Part shown: piece after piece, positions 1 to 12,239 of the stretch
Layout: every line of letters begins with the position of its first letter
How positions within the stretch are numbered: the stretch's first letter is position 1
Assembly (NCBI GenBank): GCA_030765045.1
Contig: CM060961.1
Span: 138,179,564-138,243,563 of the forward strand
Origin: Tenodera sinensis
Taxonomy: Eukaryota; Arthropoda; Insecta; Mantodea; Mantidae
Length of the DNA: 64,000 bases
Direction: 5' to 3'
The notes under the pieces: model-generated
What the model was told of the DNA's origin: nothing
What the model saw: the letters and a program-made list of their open reading frames with translations, nothing else
Databases searched by the model: none
Made by a program: the position numbers and the translations under genes

Positions 1-565
1 AACATTTTCTTTACAGTTGCATGACATACAATGGTAATACTGAAAATCTAGTGCCATAAAATAGAAATGGTCTGTAGTGTTCTAAAGTGCAAATTACAGT
101 GGTGTTGTAATGTATTATAATTTAAAGCACTCATATCAAAGTCCACAATTTTGAAATGAAAAGATCACAAACCTTTTTACATGAACTCATTAGACATTTT
201 GTGGTGATAGACTAAATAAATGATGCACTTAATTTGCACTTATATGTCATTTAGATTAATTTTTTAAGTGAAAACAATATCAGCAATGCATATCATTTTT
301 CTGTTTCCAAAATGTTTATATACAAAGCATCAGATGTACAAATTTTTGGCGGAACAGAAATCTTCTCTATTTCCTATGAAATATTGCGTAGTGTGCAGAT
401 GCTGCAATTAGGCCTCCAAAATCAGGGGTGCTAATTAGGACCCATCAACATCAATACACTGCGGTTTTCATTCAAAAGTATATTGAAAATATAGACAGAG
501 TAACATTGATAAACTCTTTGATTTCCTTGGTGATATGCAATCAAGGGAGAACATCATACAAAATA
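1..565. other. AT-rich DNA, no recognisable feature
   Basis: No long open frame, tRNA-like box or repeat shared with the rest of the window was seen. It is the left flank of the SINE insertion at 577-915. Confidence 0.5.
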
Positions 566-576
566 TATTAAAGTAC

Positions 577-915
577 CGTTGTCCTGTGGCACGATGGCCC
601 TTTGAGTGTCACCTTGGCCACTGGATCCCCCACCTCTGCCCACTACAGGCATCATGAGCAGGGTCCAGTGGTGGAGACTGGGACTCCTCAGCACCCTGAG
701 CCCTCCTGGCCAGTATATGTGGTCTTTGTAATTGGAGCTGATCATACAGAGAACCCAGGATGGGTGATCAGCCCAAAGCACGGTTTGAGAATGAGGAAGT
801 GGATGATATGAAATTATGGCAATATATGATAGGAAAGGTGATGATGGAGCAACTGGTGGAATAATGGTGGAGGGAACTGAAGAACCCTGAGAAGACCCGC
901 CTCAACACTGGTGTG
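577..915 (-). mobile_element. Chimeric SINE (SINE-B body joined to SINE-A tail)
   Basis: The 11-bp direct repeat TATTAAAGTAC occurs at 566-576 and 916-926, the signature of target-primed retroposition. Read on the minus strand, the first part (about 915-835) resembles the body of the SINE at 27713-27951. The last part (about 735-577) resembles the 3' half of the SINE at 18471-18819; both share the segment CCCACCTCTGCCCACTACAG on the plus strand. The tRNA-like head is missing, so the copy is 5' truncated. Composition is GC-rich against AT-rich flanks. The insertion itself is well supported. The chimeric reading rests on two partial matches by eye. Confidence 0.7.
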
Positions 916-1200
916 TATTAAAGTACAATATGTTTGAAATATTTCATGACAAAAGAAATGTAACTTTTGAAATTTCTAGGAATAGCCTCTGAAGTTGTCT
1001 TCATTTTTGATGACTTTTGCATAATGGCAAACCACGAGAGATGGATAAAACCTAATTACCAAACATTTTAGATCTTGCTTAAGCACTTAATTCATGTTGA
1101 ATACATTTTTTGTGGAGTTAATCATTTCAGAGAGATTCCTTGTTGATAGTTTGAATTCTACAGTAATTTTCTTAAATTGAAAGTTCTCTCCTTATGTTGG
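916..1200 (+). repeat. Degenerate fragment of interspersed family X (copy A)
   Basis: The segment follows the same order of motifs as the copies at 15.4 and 31.4 kb: an ATATGTTTGA-like start, a GATGACTTTTGCATAA block, then a block resembling TTTTGTGGAGTGAACCATTTCAGAGATATTCC. It has decayed and is truncated. The chimeric SINE inserted at its left edge. Confidence 0.55.
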
Positions 1201-3531
1201 CAATTAACCGTTAATATTGTCACAATGAAATAATCCAAAGTAGCATTTCATTTACTATGTTTACAGGTCTTTTCAGTAATAAGCTGAACAGTATCATTAT
1301 CAAAGAAAAAACTATTGTCTTTTATTTTTGGGGTTAGGAATTCAATTTATTTGAACAAATCAGTCCAGGATTCATAGAACTTAGTGTTAACTGATATGGT
1401 CTTCTCAGGATATTCAAAATATGGAAAAATCAATACCCAGGTAATCCACACTAACTGAGGTTCAAACTTGGCACCTTCTGGATGTGAAACAGACATGCTA
1501 ACCCTACACCATGCATGCTTTTTTATGGTCAACTTGAGATGTAATTTTAGTCTTATGACTGTTAGACTTATTTCTTTGAAATATTTTGAAAAGTAATCAC
1601 ATTCCTTAAGTATCTCCTAAAAAGGATAGTATTTTAAATCAATTGGCTCACTTCCAGAAGAATTTTAATGCAAACTACAGTATCTTTTAATATTTTGAGT
1701 TGTGAAAGAAAATGTGCTGCCTAAGATTTCCTCTGATTATGATGAATACAGATGGCACTAGTTGTATTCATATTACTATTGTGTGTAGCTTGGTGCTACT
1801 AATAAGAATATAATAATTTGTTGATATGTGGTATGCCTCATGCCATTATACAATGTATATTTATAGTATTATTTGCTCAACATTATAAAGTATTAAACAC
1901 AATTATTGTAAGGAGGTTTCCTTCCACAATAAACTAATAAAGAAAATATTTGGTTTATATGTTTTGCTGTGACATTTATGTGTAAATGCTTATAGTGTGG
2001 GTAAAATATATGTTAGACATATTCAGAATTAAACTAGGAAAGGTTGTAGTTATTGTGTATATATAATGTAATTTATTTGTCATAATGTTAGAATCAAATG
2101 CCTTAAATTACAGATAGCTTTTGCACCTGTTAAACTTTCCTTAATTGTATTAATTGAACACTGATGAGTAGATGGTCATACCTTTTTTTAATGAATTTAC
2201 GGTTATGACTCAAAAAGGAGCATAGAAGACATCAGAAATATCTATTTTAATGGATTTTAGACAAGAAACAGTAAAAGAGAATTTTATATTTCATCCTCTG
2301 TATAACCTTTCATGTAAACAATAGAAAGCTTTATAGATTTCTAGGGTTAAACCTAAGGTGGTTTAGTTTAAGAAAACATTTATTATCCATTTCTGTAATA
2401 CAAAACTAGTTTCCTCTTGTGTATTTTGTTTTTCAAATTCCAAAAGTACGCAGAGCTTCACCATTCATTTTATCTCACAATTTATAGTGATTCCATATTG
2501 AGATTTGCTCACTTCTTTTCAATATATTTAATTAAAACAAATAATGCATTGGTTTAAGTGGGAGCTTTCTCATTAATCTCATATTTTAACCAATGTAAAT
2601 ATCTTCAAAGTTCTCTGCAGAAGTAATTTTGGAAATTAAAACTTTGGTGAACCCAAAAGGAAACATTTTGTTTGGGCATAAAGCATAGTACAAAAAAAGC
2701 ATAGTCAAAGGTGAAGTGCCTGTAATGGGACATAGATTCAAACGTTCTATTTAATGATATTCAGATGTTTCGTATTTTGTCCATCAGTTTTTCGTTTATA
2801 ATAAAGAAAAACAGTTTGTCTTTCACCTTCTGTGCATAAAGTATTAGAAATATATGAAAAATTGCTTACCAGCTATTGCAGAGATTTTGAATATCGAATA
2901 AACATTGTTTTATTACAGAAGCTAGCTGGAGTTAAAGAATGCTTATATTTGCACAATAAAAGGAATGGAAAGATAGTTTCTTCAAAAATCTAGAGACTTT
3001 ACTCAAGTACTTTAAACAAAATATCTTTAAACAAAATATCTTTAAACAAAATATCCTTTAAACAATGGCTTAGGCTCTACACATTTTCGTGAAATGTTAA
3101 CTAAAAAGTTTTGTGCATTTTCAAGCATTGTTCATGCTCATATCATTTAGATTTTTATAGCTTACATCAAATAAATTAGAGATACTGCAGAAACTCATAT
3201 CCCAGTACATGGCCAACAGCCTGAGACAAGTAGAAATGTTGAATTACTATCAGTATTGCCAGTTTTTTGGTACAGAAAATCCATCTATAGGCCTTCAAAA
3301 ATCAAAATTATTCCCTTTCTGTTCATAAAACATTTTGGGATGAGATGTTACACACTTTTGAAATACACAAAATAAATATTAAACACTTTTATTTTTTATA
3401 ATGCATGCCTAAAATAAGATGTTAAATGTAGAAATATTTAAGTTCCCACTTTAGAAATGTAGTAGCAGTTTCTTTTCAGCGATAGTTGCATCAATGTTGT
3501 TTCATTACGTATACTGCAGAAACTGTTAATA
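1201..3531. other. AT-rich non-coding DNA
   Basis: No coding potential, tRNA-like element or repeat shared with other parts of the window was recognised, apart from a short tandem repeat at 3010-3055. Confidence 0.5.
3010..3055. repeat. 15-bp tandem repeat, three copies
   Basis: CTTTAAACAAAATAT is repeated three times in succession, with a partial fourth copy starting at about 3056. Confidence 0.8.
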
Positions 3532-3547
3532 AACTGTTAATAGTTTC

Positions 3548-3802
3548 GTTGTTTTTCTTGGCTCTTCCGGTGTAGGCCGCGTCATGTAGGCGTTGGTTGC
3601 CGACGTTTCGCAGGTCATGTGTCCTGCTTCCTCTTGGGCTATGTGCGAAGAAAATCAGCTGCACGTCCTAATTTATACTTTCCTCGTTCCGCCCACCAGC
3701 GTTACTATTGGTGGTGGGAGGGCCAGTGACGTCACAGGTTAAAAGTGGGTGCCATATAGAGCTCAAGGCTCTTCCGTTGTCGCGGTGCCTTCGCAAACAT
3801 TT
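3548..3802 (-). mobile_element. Retroposed GC-rich element with 16-bp target duplication
   Basis: The identical 16-mer AACTGTTAATAGTTTC lies at 3532-3547 and 3803-3818, enclosing 255 bp that are much more GC-rich than their surroundings. The left edge GTTGTTTTTCTT would be an A-rich tail if the element is read on the minus strand. Inside are GACGTTTCGCAGG and two copies of GGCTCTTCCG, one near each end. I see no tRNA-type B box, so this is not clearly a tRNA SINE. It may be a truncated LINE or LTR fragment mobilised in trans. No ORF is present. Confidence 0.7.
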
Positions 3803-3818
3803 AACTGTTAATAGTTTC

Positions 3819-6800
3819 ATTTAATGCTGAAATGTCTAATGAGGAAAAATTCTTAGTTAGAAGCAGAATGCACCAGTATATGAATTTGAATTCTTGAATT
3901 TCAAATTTCACTTTAAAAAAAAAAAAAAACTTACTTTACAAAGAGTTCCCTCATTCTGTTTCAAGTTGAAAAATACCTACACTGAGGGAAAAATCCCTCA
4001 ACCTGGCAATACTGACTAGCATCATAAACTGTAGATAATTTCCTGTAGGTCTGGAAATATTTTCACACTATGTTCTCGATAAATAAATCAATGCAAATAT
4101 ATTAATATAAGTATGTTTACTGATTTCTAAAATGAGAATACAGGAAATTCTTCCATAACAGTCTGTAGATTATTTTGCTTTTTATATCTATTTTCTTTTA
4201 CTTTCTCTACCATTTACCCGTGATAGAGAGGGGAAAGCATTGCACTCTACTCTAAATTTTATTTTGATGTCAATATACATGCAACATACCTGGATCCAAA
4301 GAAAGCAATGTGAATGTTGGAAAAGGAGATTTCTCTCCCCCACTCTCTTCCTATCTCTCCTTTCTCACTCTCTCTGGGTTGAATAAATACCAATCTCCCA
4401 CACCAAACAACTTATTTGAAAAAATCTTCATTATTATTTTTTTTTCAAAAATGACAGTAACAAGCTTTATTAAAATGTCAAATGTTTGACAAATTCACGT
4501 CAAGGATGAAATGTACTCTTGAATTTCCTGTGAATCGCTTGTGAAAACCTCTTCATGGAGATTAAAATTTGTGTAAATACAAAAGCATAAGATAGACAAA
4601 AAAATATAGTTTTTCTTAAAACATACAATTTATGCCTATTAAATATATTGTTTTTATTACTTAAGCTGGTTATGAGATTTTTTCCTGTTGTCAACCTAGC
4701 AATAATTTGAGATACATATTTTCAAAATTCACATCTAATTTTTGCTTCTCATCAAAATATGCCAAAAGTATTCAAAACCTTAAGTATAGAATAAGTTTTT
4801 TTTTTTTAATATTTGACTGTATAATAAAGCATATCTTGGAACGACAGCAGAAATGTTTACCGAGACCAATAAGAATTAAGAACAGGCTTTTTTTTTGAGT
4901 AAGTGTAGGCTTTTATGGCTGAAGCCAGAATTACAACCAGAAGTTGTTTCCAAGCTACAGATCATGTTTAGGTGGAAGTTACCCAAGATGTTTCATTCAT
5001 TACTTCAGTACACATCTTCATTACCATAGCCAATGTTTCTTTGTGACGCTTGAGCAACATATAATCAGAATCAATATTCATAGCTGTTTCAGCCAGCAAA
5101 GTATTTGGAACTGAAGCTTCACACAGAAGACTTCAACTGTGCCACTGAAGATGTCTACTGCACTTGTGGATGAAACATTTGGACAGTAACCTTCCAAAAG
5201 ACCAAGATTCCTTAGCTTCGAAAGAAAACTACTCATTGTAAAGCTTTTTCTTTAACAAATATTTTGCAGAATGGATATGAAATAAATTATAGTCAATTAA
5301 GAAAATAATATGATTGTGACACATCAGATGTTTTGCGGCATAATTTGATATATAAATTAGGTATATTATACAAACAAAGAATGTGAATTACTAATCTACT
5401 TTGCACTGTGGATAGCAATGAACTGAATTCTTAATTACTTATTTGTTATTTGAAAATGCTTTTTGAGTGTTACAGTTAATATTTTGTAGAGCTGAACAAA
5501 GAGGACTCACTGTTACTGTACTATGTTTTATAGCATGGGAACAAATCTGCTATTTATTACAGAAAAGATTTTTGTTTTATCCTTATTTTGAACTGTCCAA
5601 GTCAATATTCCTGGTGAATATGCTCTAGTACTCTATTCTTGAAATAAACTAATTTTACTGATTCGAAAATGCATATGTATGTATTTTATAAAGTTTTCAA
5701 CTGTGAAATGTACCCTAGGTGTTTAACAGAATATACATTAAAGCATATGACAAGTCTTGCGGTTAGAAAATATACATTTTCTGAAGATTTTCTGCTATTA
5801 TCTTTAATAACTACTATATGTTTATAGTATTGTTAGTCTGTCAGGATGTAATATGATTGTTGCAAAATGTGAATATATTAAAGCTGTCTATGCGTTAAGG
5901 ACCTTAAGGTATAACAAAATAGCTAAACAGTTTTTTTATCCTGTGTCTTGTATTTTGTGAGCTTATGATAGAAGGCAGAAAAGCCATGTTTAATGTTCTA
6001 TGGTCCATGTATTTATGTGATTCTTATGTAAGAAACACTTGGTGGTTAATGGAAAAACAAGTGATACATATTAGCTTCTTAGAAAAAGATGAATAGTTTG
6101 GAAGAAGAATCAGTAAGAATGAGAGACCAGACTTCACTTCAGGCTTAAATAAGGTTATTGTCTTCCTCTTGTATCGTTGTATATTCTGTGGTAAATATTT
6201 ACTTTAGTTGCTCATGTACCTATGGATATTGTTATTTCTGTATGAATGATGCATAATATTGACAAGCTTCCATACCCAACAGATGCAAATGAAGTCTTTT
6301 CTCTATCGATATCAGTTTTTTTTCTTTCCTTGGCCAAGAGCTCTATATCATAGTTGATAAACAACGTTGCTTATGTCACTCCACCAGCACAGCATCAACT
6401 TAAGATTAACAAACACCGCCATTTCCATGGGACAGATGCCAACATTATCTAACTTCTTTAACAATGCTTATAATTTGCCATTTGCATAGGCTTAGTTTCC
6501 AATTTGCAGGAGTTTAGGTTGGGTTTATTCTTTTTTTTTGCCAATATAAGACTACATTAATTAGCGACCAGTGATTATACCAAAACACATGAGTAAGGCA
6601 GGCCTGCATTCCTTAATGATATGTATGATTGACTATATAAGCTTAAATTTTTTATTTGTGGTAAGTTACGTTAGGTTTGATACCTTTTTATATAAACTTG
6701 TATTAATAAGCATTAAGTTTTCCTCACCTAAATACTTTCTTATGATATTATACGCTGTATTCTCACAGCGTCTTATGCCATTTGCTCAACTATACTTCTA

Positions 6801-7740
6801 AACATTAAACTACTTTACTTTTAACATTTCTCAAAATAGAAGAATCAAAAATGAATTCATAGAGTGCTATCATTAATATAACTAGCTTTTATTGCACTTA
6901 TTTAAACCCTTTAATACAGAAGCTTGTCCCATAATATTTACAGTATCAAAGATATTGAAGTAATATTTGGCATTGGAAGCTATAATGAAGAATTAGGATT
7001 TCAATTTCTGAACACAATTAGCTCTAATTTGTGGAGTTGCCACATTCGATTATTTTCTTAAGGCAATTTCTTGGCAGTTTACATTCTGAAGACATGAAGA
7101 CAGAACTTTTATTTTTAACACACAACTCCATTTTCCCATTCCCAAATTTGTTAGAAGGAGAAAAGGCATTCTTATTCATATGCCGTAACTAATTCAATGA
7201 ATAGGGAAAAAAAGACAACAATGTTAATTCCATGGCTGCGGAAAGAAGTCAGACATGCTTATATCTACTCACAGCAAAAAACATAATGTAACATACTCAT
7301 CATACCCATATTTTCAATGCTTTTGATTTCATTATTACCACATAGGTGCAACGTTATGATTTGATATCCACTGGAATTGTGGTAATATCACATTACCAGT
7401 TGTTATGGAAATTTATAATTCTCTGTTAATTGCTTTCTTAAGCACAGTGGGGAAAAAAGGAATGAAGCATAACTAGTATATGGCTGACTCTTTCGATTTT
7501 GAGTGCTATATTTTAAAAGTTGTATGCTCTCATGAAAATGAAACTGAAGGCAGCCTAAAATGTCCTGTGAAGCATAAAGGCCTCCTGTTAATAGGGAAAG
7601 CTCATTTATTCTTTCATGGTTTAGCTACTCCATGTTAGGATTGCACATGCTTATTGTCACTTTCGGCTGACTGTATGATGCACTATTTAGTCACTGCTTA
7701 TTAATAATATTGTTCAATCTTTACACTATTCACTATTTAG
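3819..7740. other. AT-rich non-coding DNA
   Basis: Homopolymer A and T runs and short spurious frames only. The short frames of 60-76 codons in this stretch show no motif or domain I recognise. No transposon ends were identified. Confidence 0.5.
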
Positions 7741-8511
7741 TCTCTAAACGGGTGTGTCTCTAAGGATTTTCAGCCATTTCTTCCTCTTGCTAATTGTGAC
7801 CACTGCTGTTCTGCATGCTCCTTGAAGAGGTCTGTCCATCTGCATCTTGATCTTCCTTGCAGTCATTTTCCTAAACGGGAGTCCCACATAGTAGCTTTTA
7901 TGTCTACCTGTAATCTCACCACGTGGCCTCCCCATTTCCATTTTAATCTTGTGGCTAATTGTGTCAGGTCTTTTGTCTGTGATAACTGGTTTAATCTCAC
8001 AGTATAGATTCTGTCTTTCAGAGATAGCCCCAGAAGTTTGCATTTCATCTTCCATTGGCATATTTGGAATTGTTGTTCTGATGTGTTGGTAGTGACCATC
8101 CATAGAGTAATACAGGGTAGGCACAAATTTCCAATGCATGGAATTTAGTTTGTCTGCTTAGCATTTTGTCTAAGAGTATGAACTTAAGACTCCAAAATAC
8201 CTTCCAGGCCAGAGAGATCCTCTTTTGTATTTCCTTCCCCATTTTGTCCTGAGAGGACAGTAGCTGTCCCATATATGTATACTAATTTATATATGTGAGA
8301 GGTATTCCATCAATTAATATTGCTATTGCTGGTCTATTAGACATGATCTGTGTTTCTAATTTGCTTAATGAGAGACCTGCAGATTTTCTATGTTCACACA
8401 GTTGACCTAGCATTTTTTGTAGTGGTTTGACAAATAGAACAACATTGTTAGCAAATCTTGGATGCATTATTCCGCTTCCATCAAAGTTTATTCCAAATTG
8501 TTTGTTTTATA

Positions 8512-9404
8512 AAGGAGGGGAGTCCCAAAAGTAAGTTACACCATTTTTTAAAATCTGCACGGTATGCAGCAAAAGTCCGGGGGTTGCAGGGAACCTTGGT
8601 CTGGGTATAGTGGTAGCACTGAAAAATTCCTATCCCCTGCACATTAAAATGACTAACAATGGAGACTGTACTCACCTCTACCACCGATTGCAAAGTTCAT
8701 TAATTATGTCTTTTTTGACGGCAAAAAATAAATGTGCAACTGAAATTATTTGCGTGTTGTGCAGCGTGTATGGTACAGACGTTATATGAAGGCCAACTTT
8801 TTCTCATTGGCGTCAATTGTTCACCGAAGCTGTGGAAACGAAAAGATGAACCAATACCAAAAAAATGCAAACATTGTTGTATTGCTTGGCAAGGTCATGA
8901 AAACAATATTCTGGGATTTAAAGGGAGTACTATTGTGAGGTGCTGAGAAAACTCAGAAGGGTGTTTCAAAACAAAAGGAGGGAAAAGTTGAGCAAAACAG
9001 TTTTTCTGTTCCGTGATAACGCTTGCCTGCAAACTGCTCGCGAAGCTAAGCCTTGTTTGAGCAGTTTCATTGGGATGTTTCCAGTCATCCACCTCACTCA
9101 CCTGACCTTGCACTGAGTGATTACCATCTTTTTCTGCAGCTGCGGCAACATCTCGGGTGAAGGGGCTTTGAAAATGACGAGTTAAAAAACAACAAATGAA
9201 GGTGGCTAGCCAGTTTGGCAGAAGAGTGGTTTGACATTGGATTAAAATAACTTTTATCACCTTACCAAAAATGTATTGAGATTCAAGATTATTCAGGAAA
9301 ATAGTTACTGAATGTAGCTTTCAAAATATGTGGTTTTTAAAATATGTAAAGATTTTGTTATTTTTTTAAAAAAGCTAGTGTAACTTGCTTTTAGGACCCC
9401 CTTG
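8512..9404 (+). mobile_element. Mariner-family DNA transposon, internally deleted
   Basis: The ends are inverted. The left end at 8512-8543 contains AGTCCCAAAAGTAAGTTACA. The right end at 9376-9404 reads on the opposite strand as a near match (AAGGGGGTCCTAAAAGCAAG). TA dinucleotides at 8510-8511 and 9405-9406 are the expected Tc1/mariner target duplication. At 893 bp it is shorter than the usual roughly 1.3 kb, the missing part being mainly N-terminal coding sequence. It lies inside the RTE relic and so inserted after that LINE was already there. Confidence 0.85.
8735..9290 (+). pseudogene. Mariner transposase C-terminal half, frameshifted
   Basis: Across frames the plus strand carries mariner landmarks in order: a KMNQYQKNAN-like segment, MKTIFWDLKGVLL (second catalytic aspartate region), LSKTVFLFRDNACLQTA, and a PDLALSDYHLF segment with the final aspartate of the D,D34D triad. 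After these comes a tail resembling LASLAEEWFDIG. The parts lie in different frames and stops intervene, so no transposase can be made. The helix-turn-helix N-terminus is not recognisable. Confidence 0.8.
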
Positions 9405-9600
9405 TACCTTCCATCACACAGGTGAAAAAATTGGGAGAGATTGGATCACCTTGGTGAACTCCTCATTCCAGGTGGAATGGTTGACTTTGTATTTCTTTCT
9501 TCACCGTTGCAAAATTGGCTGTAGATTTTGTGCAGTATCCTCATGTACTTTGTATCTATCCCTTGAGCTGTTAGTGCTTGCTCTCATACCGAACTATAAA

Positions 9601-11405
9601 CATTTACCACAAGAACAAAAAATGTGCTGAAGTCGGAGTTGTGTAGGATGCCGACATGCAAATCTCTGCCTTTACAATGAACAAGTTGGATAATCAAGAA
9701 GATTAGAATTCTGAATGGGAGAGACAAAGAGTAAAATGAAGTTACACAAAGGGAGATTTATGCAAGTGCACTGTTATATAAGTTTTTTCATCAAAGCTAC
9801 TCCTGATTGCCAGAAATACTACATATCTTTACAGCCCATATAAAATTGTCCCTCATTAGCAAAATTGATTTTGAAGTATTTCATGAGCAACTATAGTAAA
9901 TTTATTTACCTATTTTATTTATTTCAAATAATGTTATGTCTCTGCCTGTTTCTTTACATTTTCCATTACAGACTTCCATTACAATGTTATGTTTTATATT
10001 TTATAAACTCTTCCAGTGTAAAGTCTTACCTAATTCTGCCCTCTACTTTCCTGAAATTTATTTGTGTGTGGTATAGAAATTGATTTGAAGAATAATGTTA
10101 TTTAAGGTTAATTTGGAAACACAAACACTTATATTTTAGGAAGTCAAAATAGCAATTATGTATGTTCTTCCTACCATTTATGCACAATATAGCATGTGCA
10201 TAACAATGGAAATAAGTGCCAATTCTGTGTCAGCTATATAAATTTCTAGACACCTGTTTACAATTTCACTATCAAAGAAAACATCAATTTTGTTACAAAT
10301 TTTATGTTAGCTGTTAAAAATTCACATTTGTTAGTATTGTCGCTGTATACTTGCATTGTTACATTTTTAGGAGCATAGAAGTCAGTAATGAAAATTAGAT
10401 AGCATTAGGTTTGTTCCAACACTGTTTGTTGCTGGTTTATATGTATGTTCATGAATAGTCTTTAAGGGGAAGGAATCAGCTGAATCTATCAAAATGTATC
10501 CCAACCTGGTTAGAATACATATTTACCAATTTTTGTTTGATGTACTGTAAAATGAACTGTTGTTGGAATGAAGCTATTGTAAGTTTCATTGTTGATTGAA
10601 AATAATGACACAGTTTATTTACACACTCAGTGTTAATCCTGTTGAGAAATATATTTTTGCACTGTAATTACTATCTCAAATTATGCTTCTAAGAGAAGCA
10701 AAATAATTATTTTTGTTATGAATTCATTTGATCTGTTAGCGAATAGATGCTTTGTAGTAGTAAAAGACCAACAGGATTGCAATAGATTAGGCCATAAGTA
10801 TTTACATAAAATATAAAAAAGAAAATAAGTTAGATAACTAGTTTTGGCTGTGCTAATGTATGCACTCAATTTTGTAGAAGCTATCGTATTAATTTTTCCA
10901 GTTCAAAAATTGATTAAGCTTAACTAAACCACCTCACTGGTCTATTGCTTTTTGCTCCTATATTTGTAACATTTAATGTGTTCTAGTAATATAGCTATTT
11001 TAGTTTGAAATTCTCTTAGTGTTAAATGAAAATATAATATACTTTGCAATAGTGTCAAGGAAATATTTAAGGTAATGTTTCTAAGCAATATAGTAATTTA
11101 TGTCACAGTCCAAAAACATACAGTTCAAGGCACAGTCTTGCACCATTTGATGAATATTGTAAGTGATATGACAGAAGTATTTATAGGGACATTGTGCTAA
11201 ACCAAGCTAATTTTTAGTCATTATTATGAATAAGTCTAGTATATTAATCAAATTTGCACAGGCATTTTTGATGACTGATATATTTGATGATAATCCTAAT
11301 GTGAAAATCTAAACTCAGCTCTTAGGCGTGGTTTACAGTTTAATCTTTAGGTCATTGAAATCAAATATTTTTAGATGTTCTTCTAGTTGGAGAATTTAAT
11401 GTCGT
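9601..11405. other. AT-rich non-coding DNA
   Basis: No transposon ends, tRNA boxes or credible coding sequence were seen. Confidence 0.5.
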
Positions 11406-11409
11406 GTCG

Positions 11410-11580
11410 GCATGTTGGCTATGATAGCTTAGTGGTTAGAGCAGCCAGATGGTAACTGATAAATCCGTGGTTCAAATACCGCTTATGACATTGAATTTTT
11501 CAGACTCACTCTACCCAATCCTGTCCTACACACAGCTATTGTGTGGAAGAACATTAAGTAAATTGATTGGCCTTATAGTT
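11410..11580 (+). mobile_element. tRNA-derived SINE-E, copy 1
   Basis: A tRNA-like head, with an A-box-like TAGCTTAGTGGTTAGAGCAG and a B-box-like GGTTCAAATACC, is followed by a body containing CCAATCCTGTCCTACACA. The copy at about 11710-11870 shares both head and body. Confidence 0.65.
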
Positions 11581-11709
11581 AGTTAAACTAGAAGCCCGGG
11601 ACTTAAGTACCTACAATATTGTAAGTCTCCATTAAGGTATGTTATCTCATATAAATTGAGATCTCTTTTGTGGTTTACCGGGAAAAATGCGAGTGAACTG
11701 GGGAATTTA

Positions 11710-11870
11710 ATGTTGTGTCGGCCATGATAGTTTAGTGATTAGAGCAGATGGATGGTAACTGGCAGATCCATGGTTCAAATCCCAGTCATGGCATTGAATT
11801 TTTCAGTCTCACTCTATCTTTTCCAATCCTGTCCTACACATGGCTATTGTGTGGAAGAGCATTAATTACA
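11710..11870 (+). mobile_element. tRNA-derived SINE-E, copy 2
   Basis: Same family and orientation as the copy about 300 bp upstream. A-box-like TAGTTTAGTGATTAGAGCAG and B-box-like GGTTCAAATCCC, then CCAATCCTGTCCTACACATG. Both copies follow a GAATTTAATGTYGTGTCGG stretch, so the pair could come from a segmental tandem duplication rather than two insertions. Confidence 0.65.
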
Positions 11871-12059
11871 TTAATTACAGAGGTTCTTATTCAATTTAAT
11901 AGAATGCTTACAGAGCAAGCATGGGGAATTAAAAGAGTATTAACAGCTTAACTATATAAGTTAAATACAGCTGATGAAGTATACATATTGAACTATGTTG
12001 CAAGTTTCAGAACCTTTATCCGGAGAGATCAGCTGAATAGTGGATGAAGGCATAAAATG

Positions 12060-12235
12060 AATGTACAAATCATCTTGGTTGACTTGAAATGCCAAAGCTA
12101 ATTGATTTTATTTTGCAGGTTTGAGGGGAATAACCTAATAAAAGCTTCAAATGAAAACTTGACTCAATTAACGTTTGAACCCATGTGCCCATAAGGCAAG
12201 AGGCAACAATATTACCAGAACACCATTTAAGTTTT
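12060..12235 (-). mobile_element. Possible tRNA-derived SINE fragment
   Basis: On the minus strand a B-box-like GGGTTCAAAC follows a degenerate tRNA-like head (TTGCCTTATGGGCACATGGG). The rest is AT-rich with no clear tail. Weak support. Confidence 0.35.
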
Positions 12236-12239
12236 TTAT

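Larger units (their letters stand above)
7744..9600 (-). pseudogene. RTE-clade LINE reverse transcriptase relic, split by a mariner element
   Basis: Read on the minus strand from 9600 downward, the relic runs through motifs typical of RTE-type LINEs. The segment at about 9490-9405 contains GVHQGDPISPNFFTCVMEG, the RT motif before the catalytic box. The frame is then cut at a TA by the mariner element at 8512-9404. It resumes below 8511 with HPRFANNVVLF, where the usual FADD box has become FANN. The thumb and C-terminal region follows (LSRQTKFHALEI; LKWKWGGHVV). Several frameshifts and stops separate these pieces, and the catalytic aspartates are lost, so it cannot be functional. The N-terminal endonuclease is not found. 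The clade assignment comes from motif memory. Confidence 0.8.
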
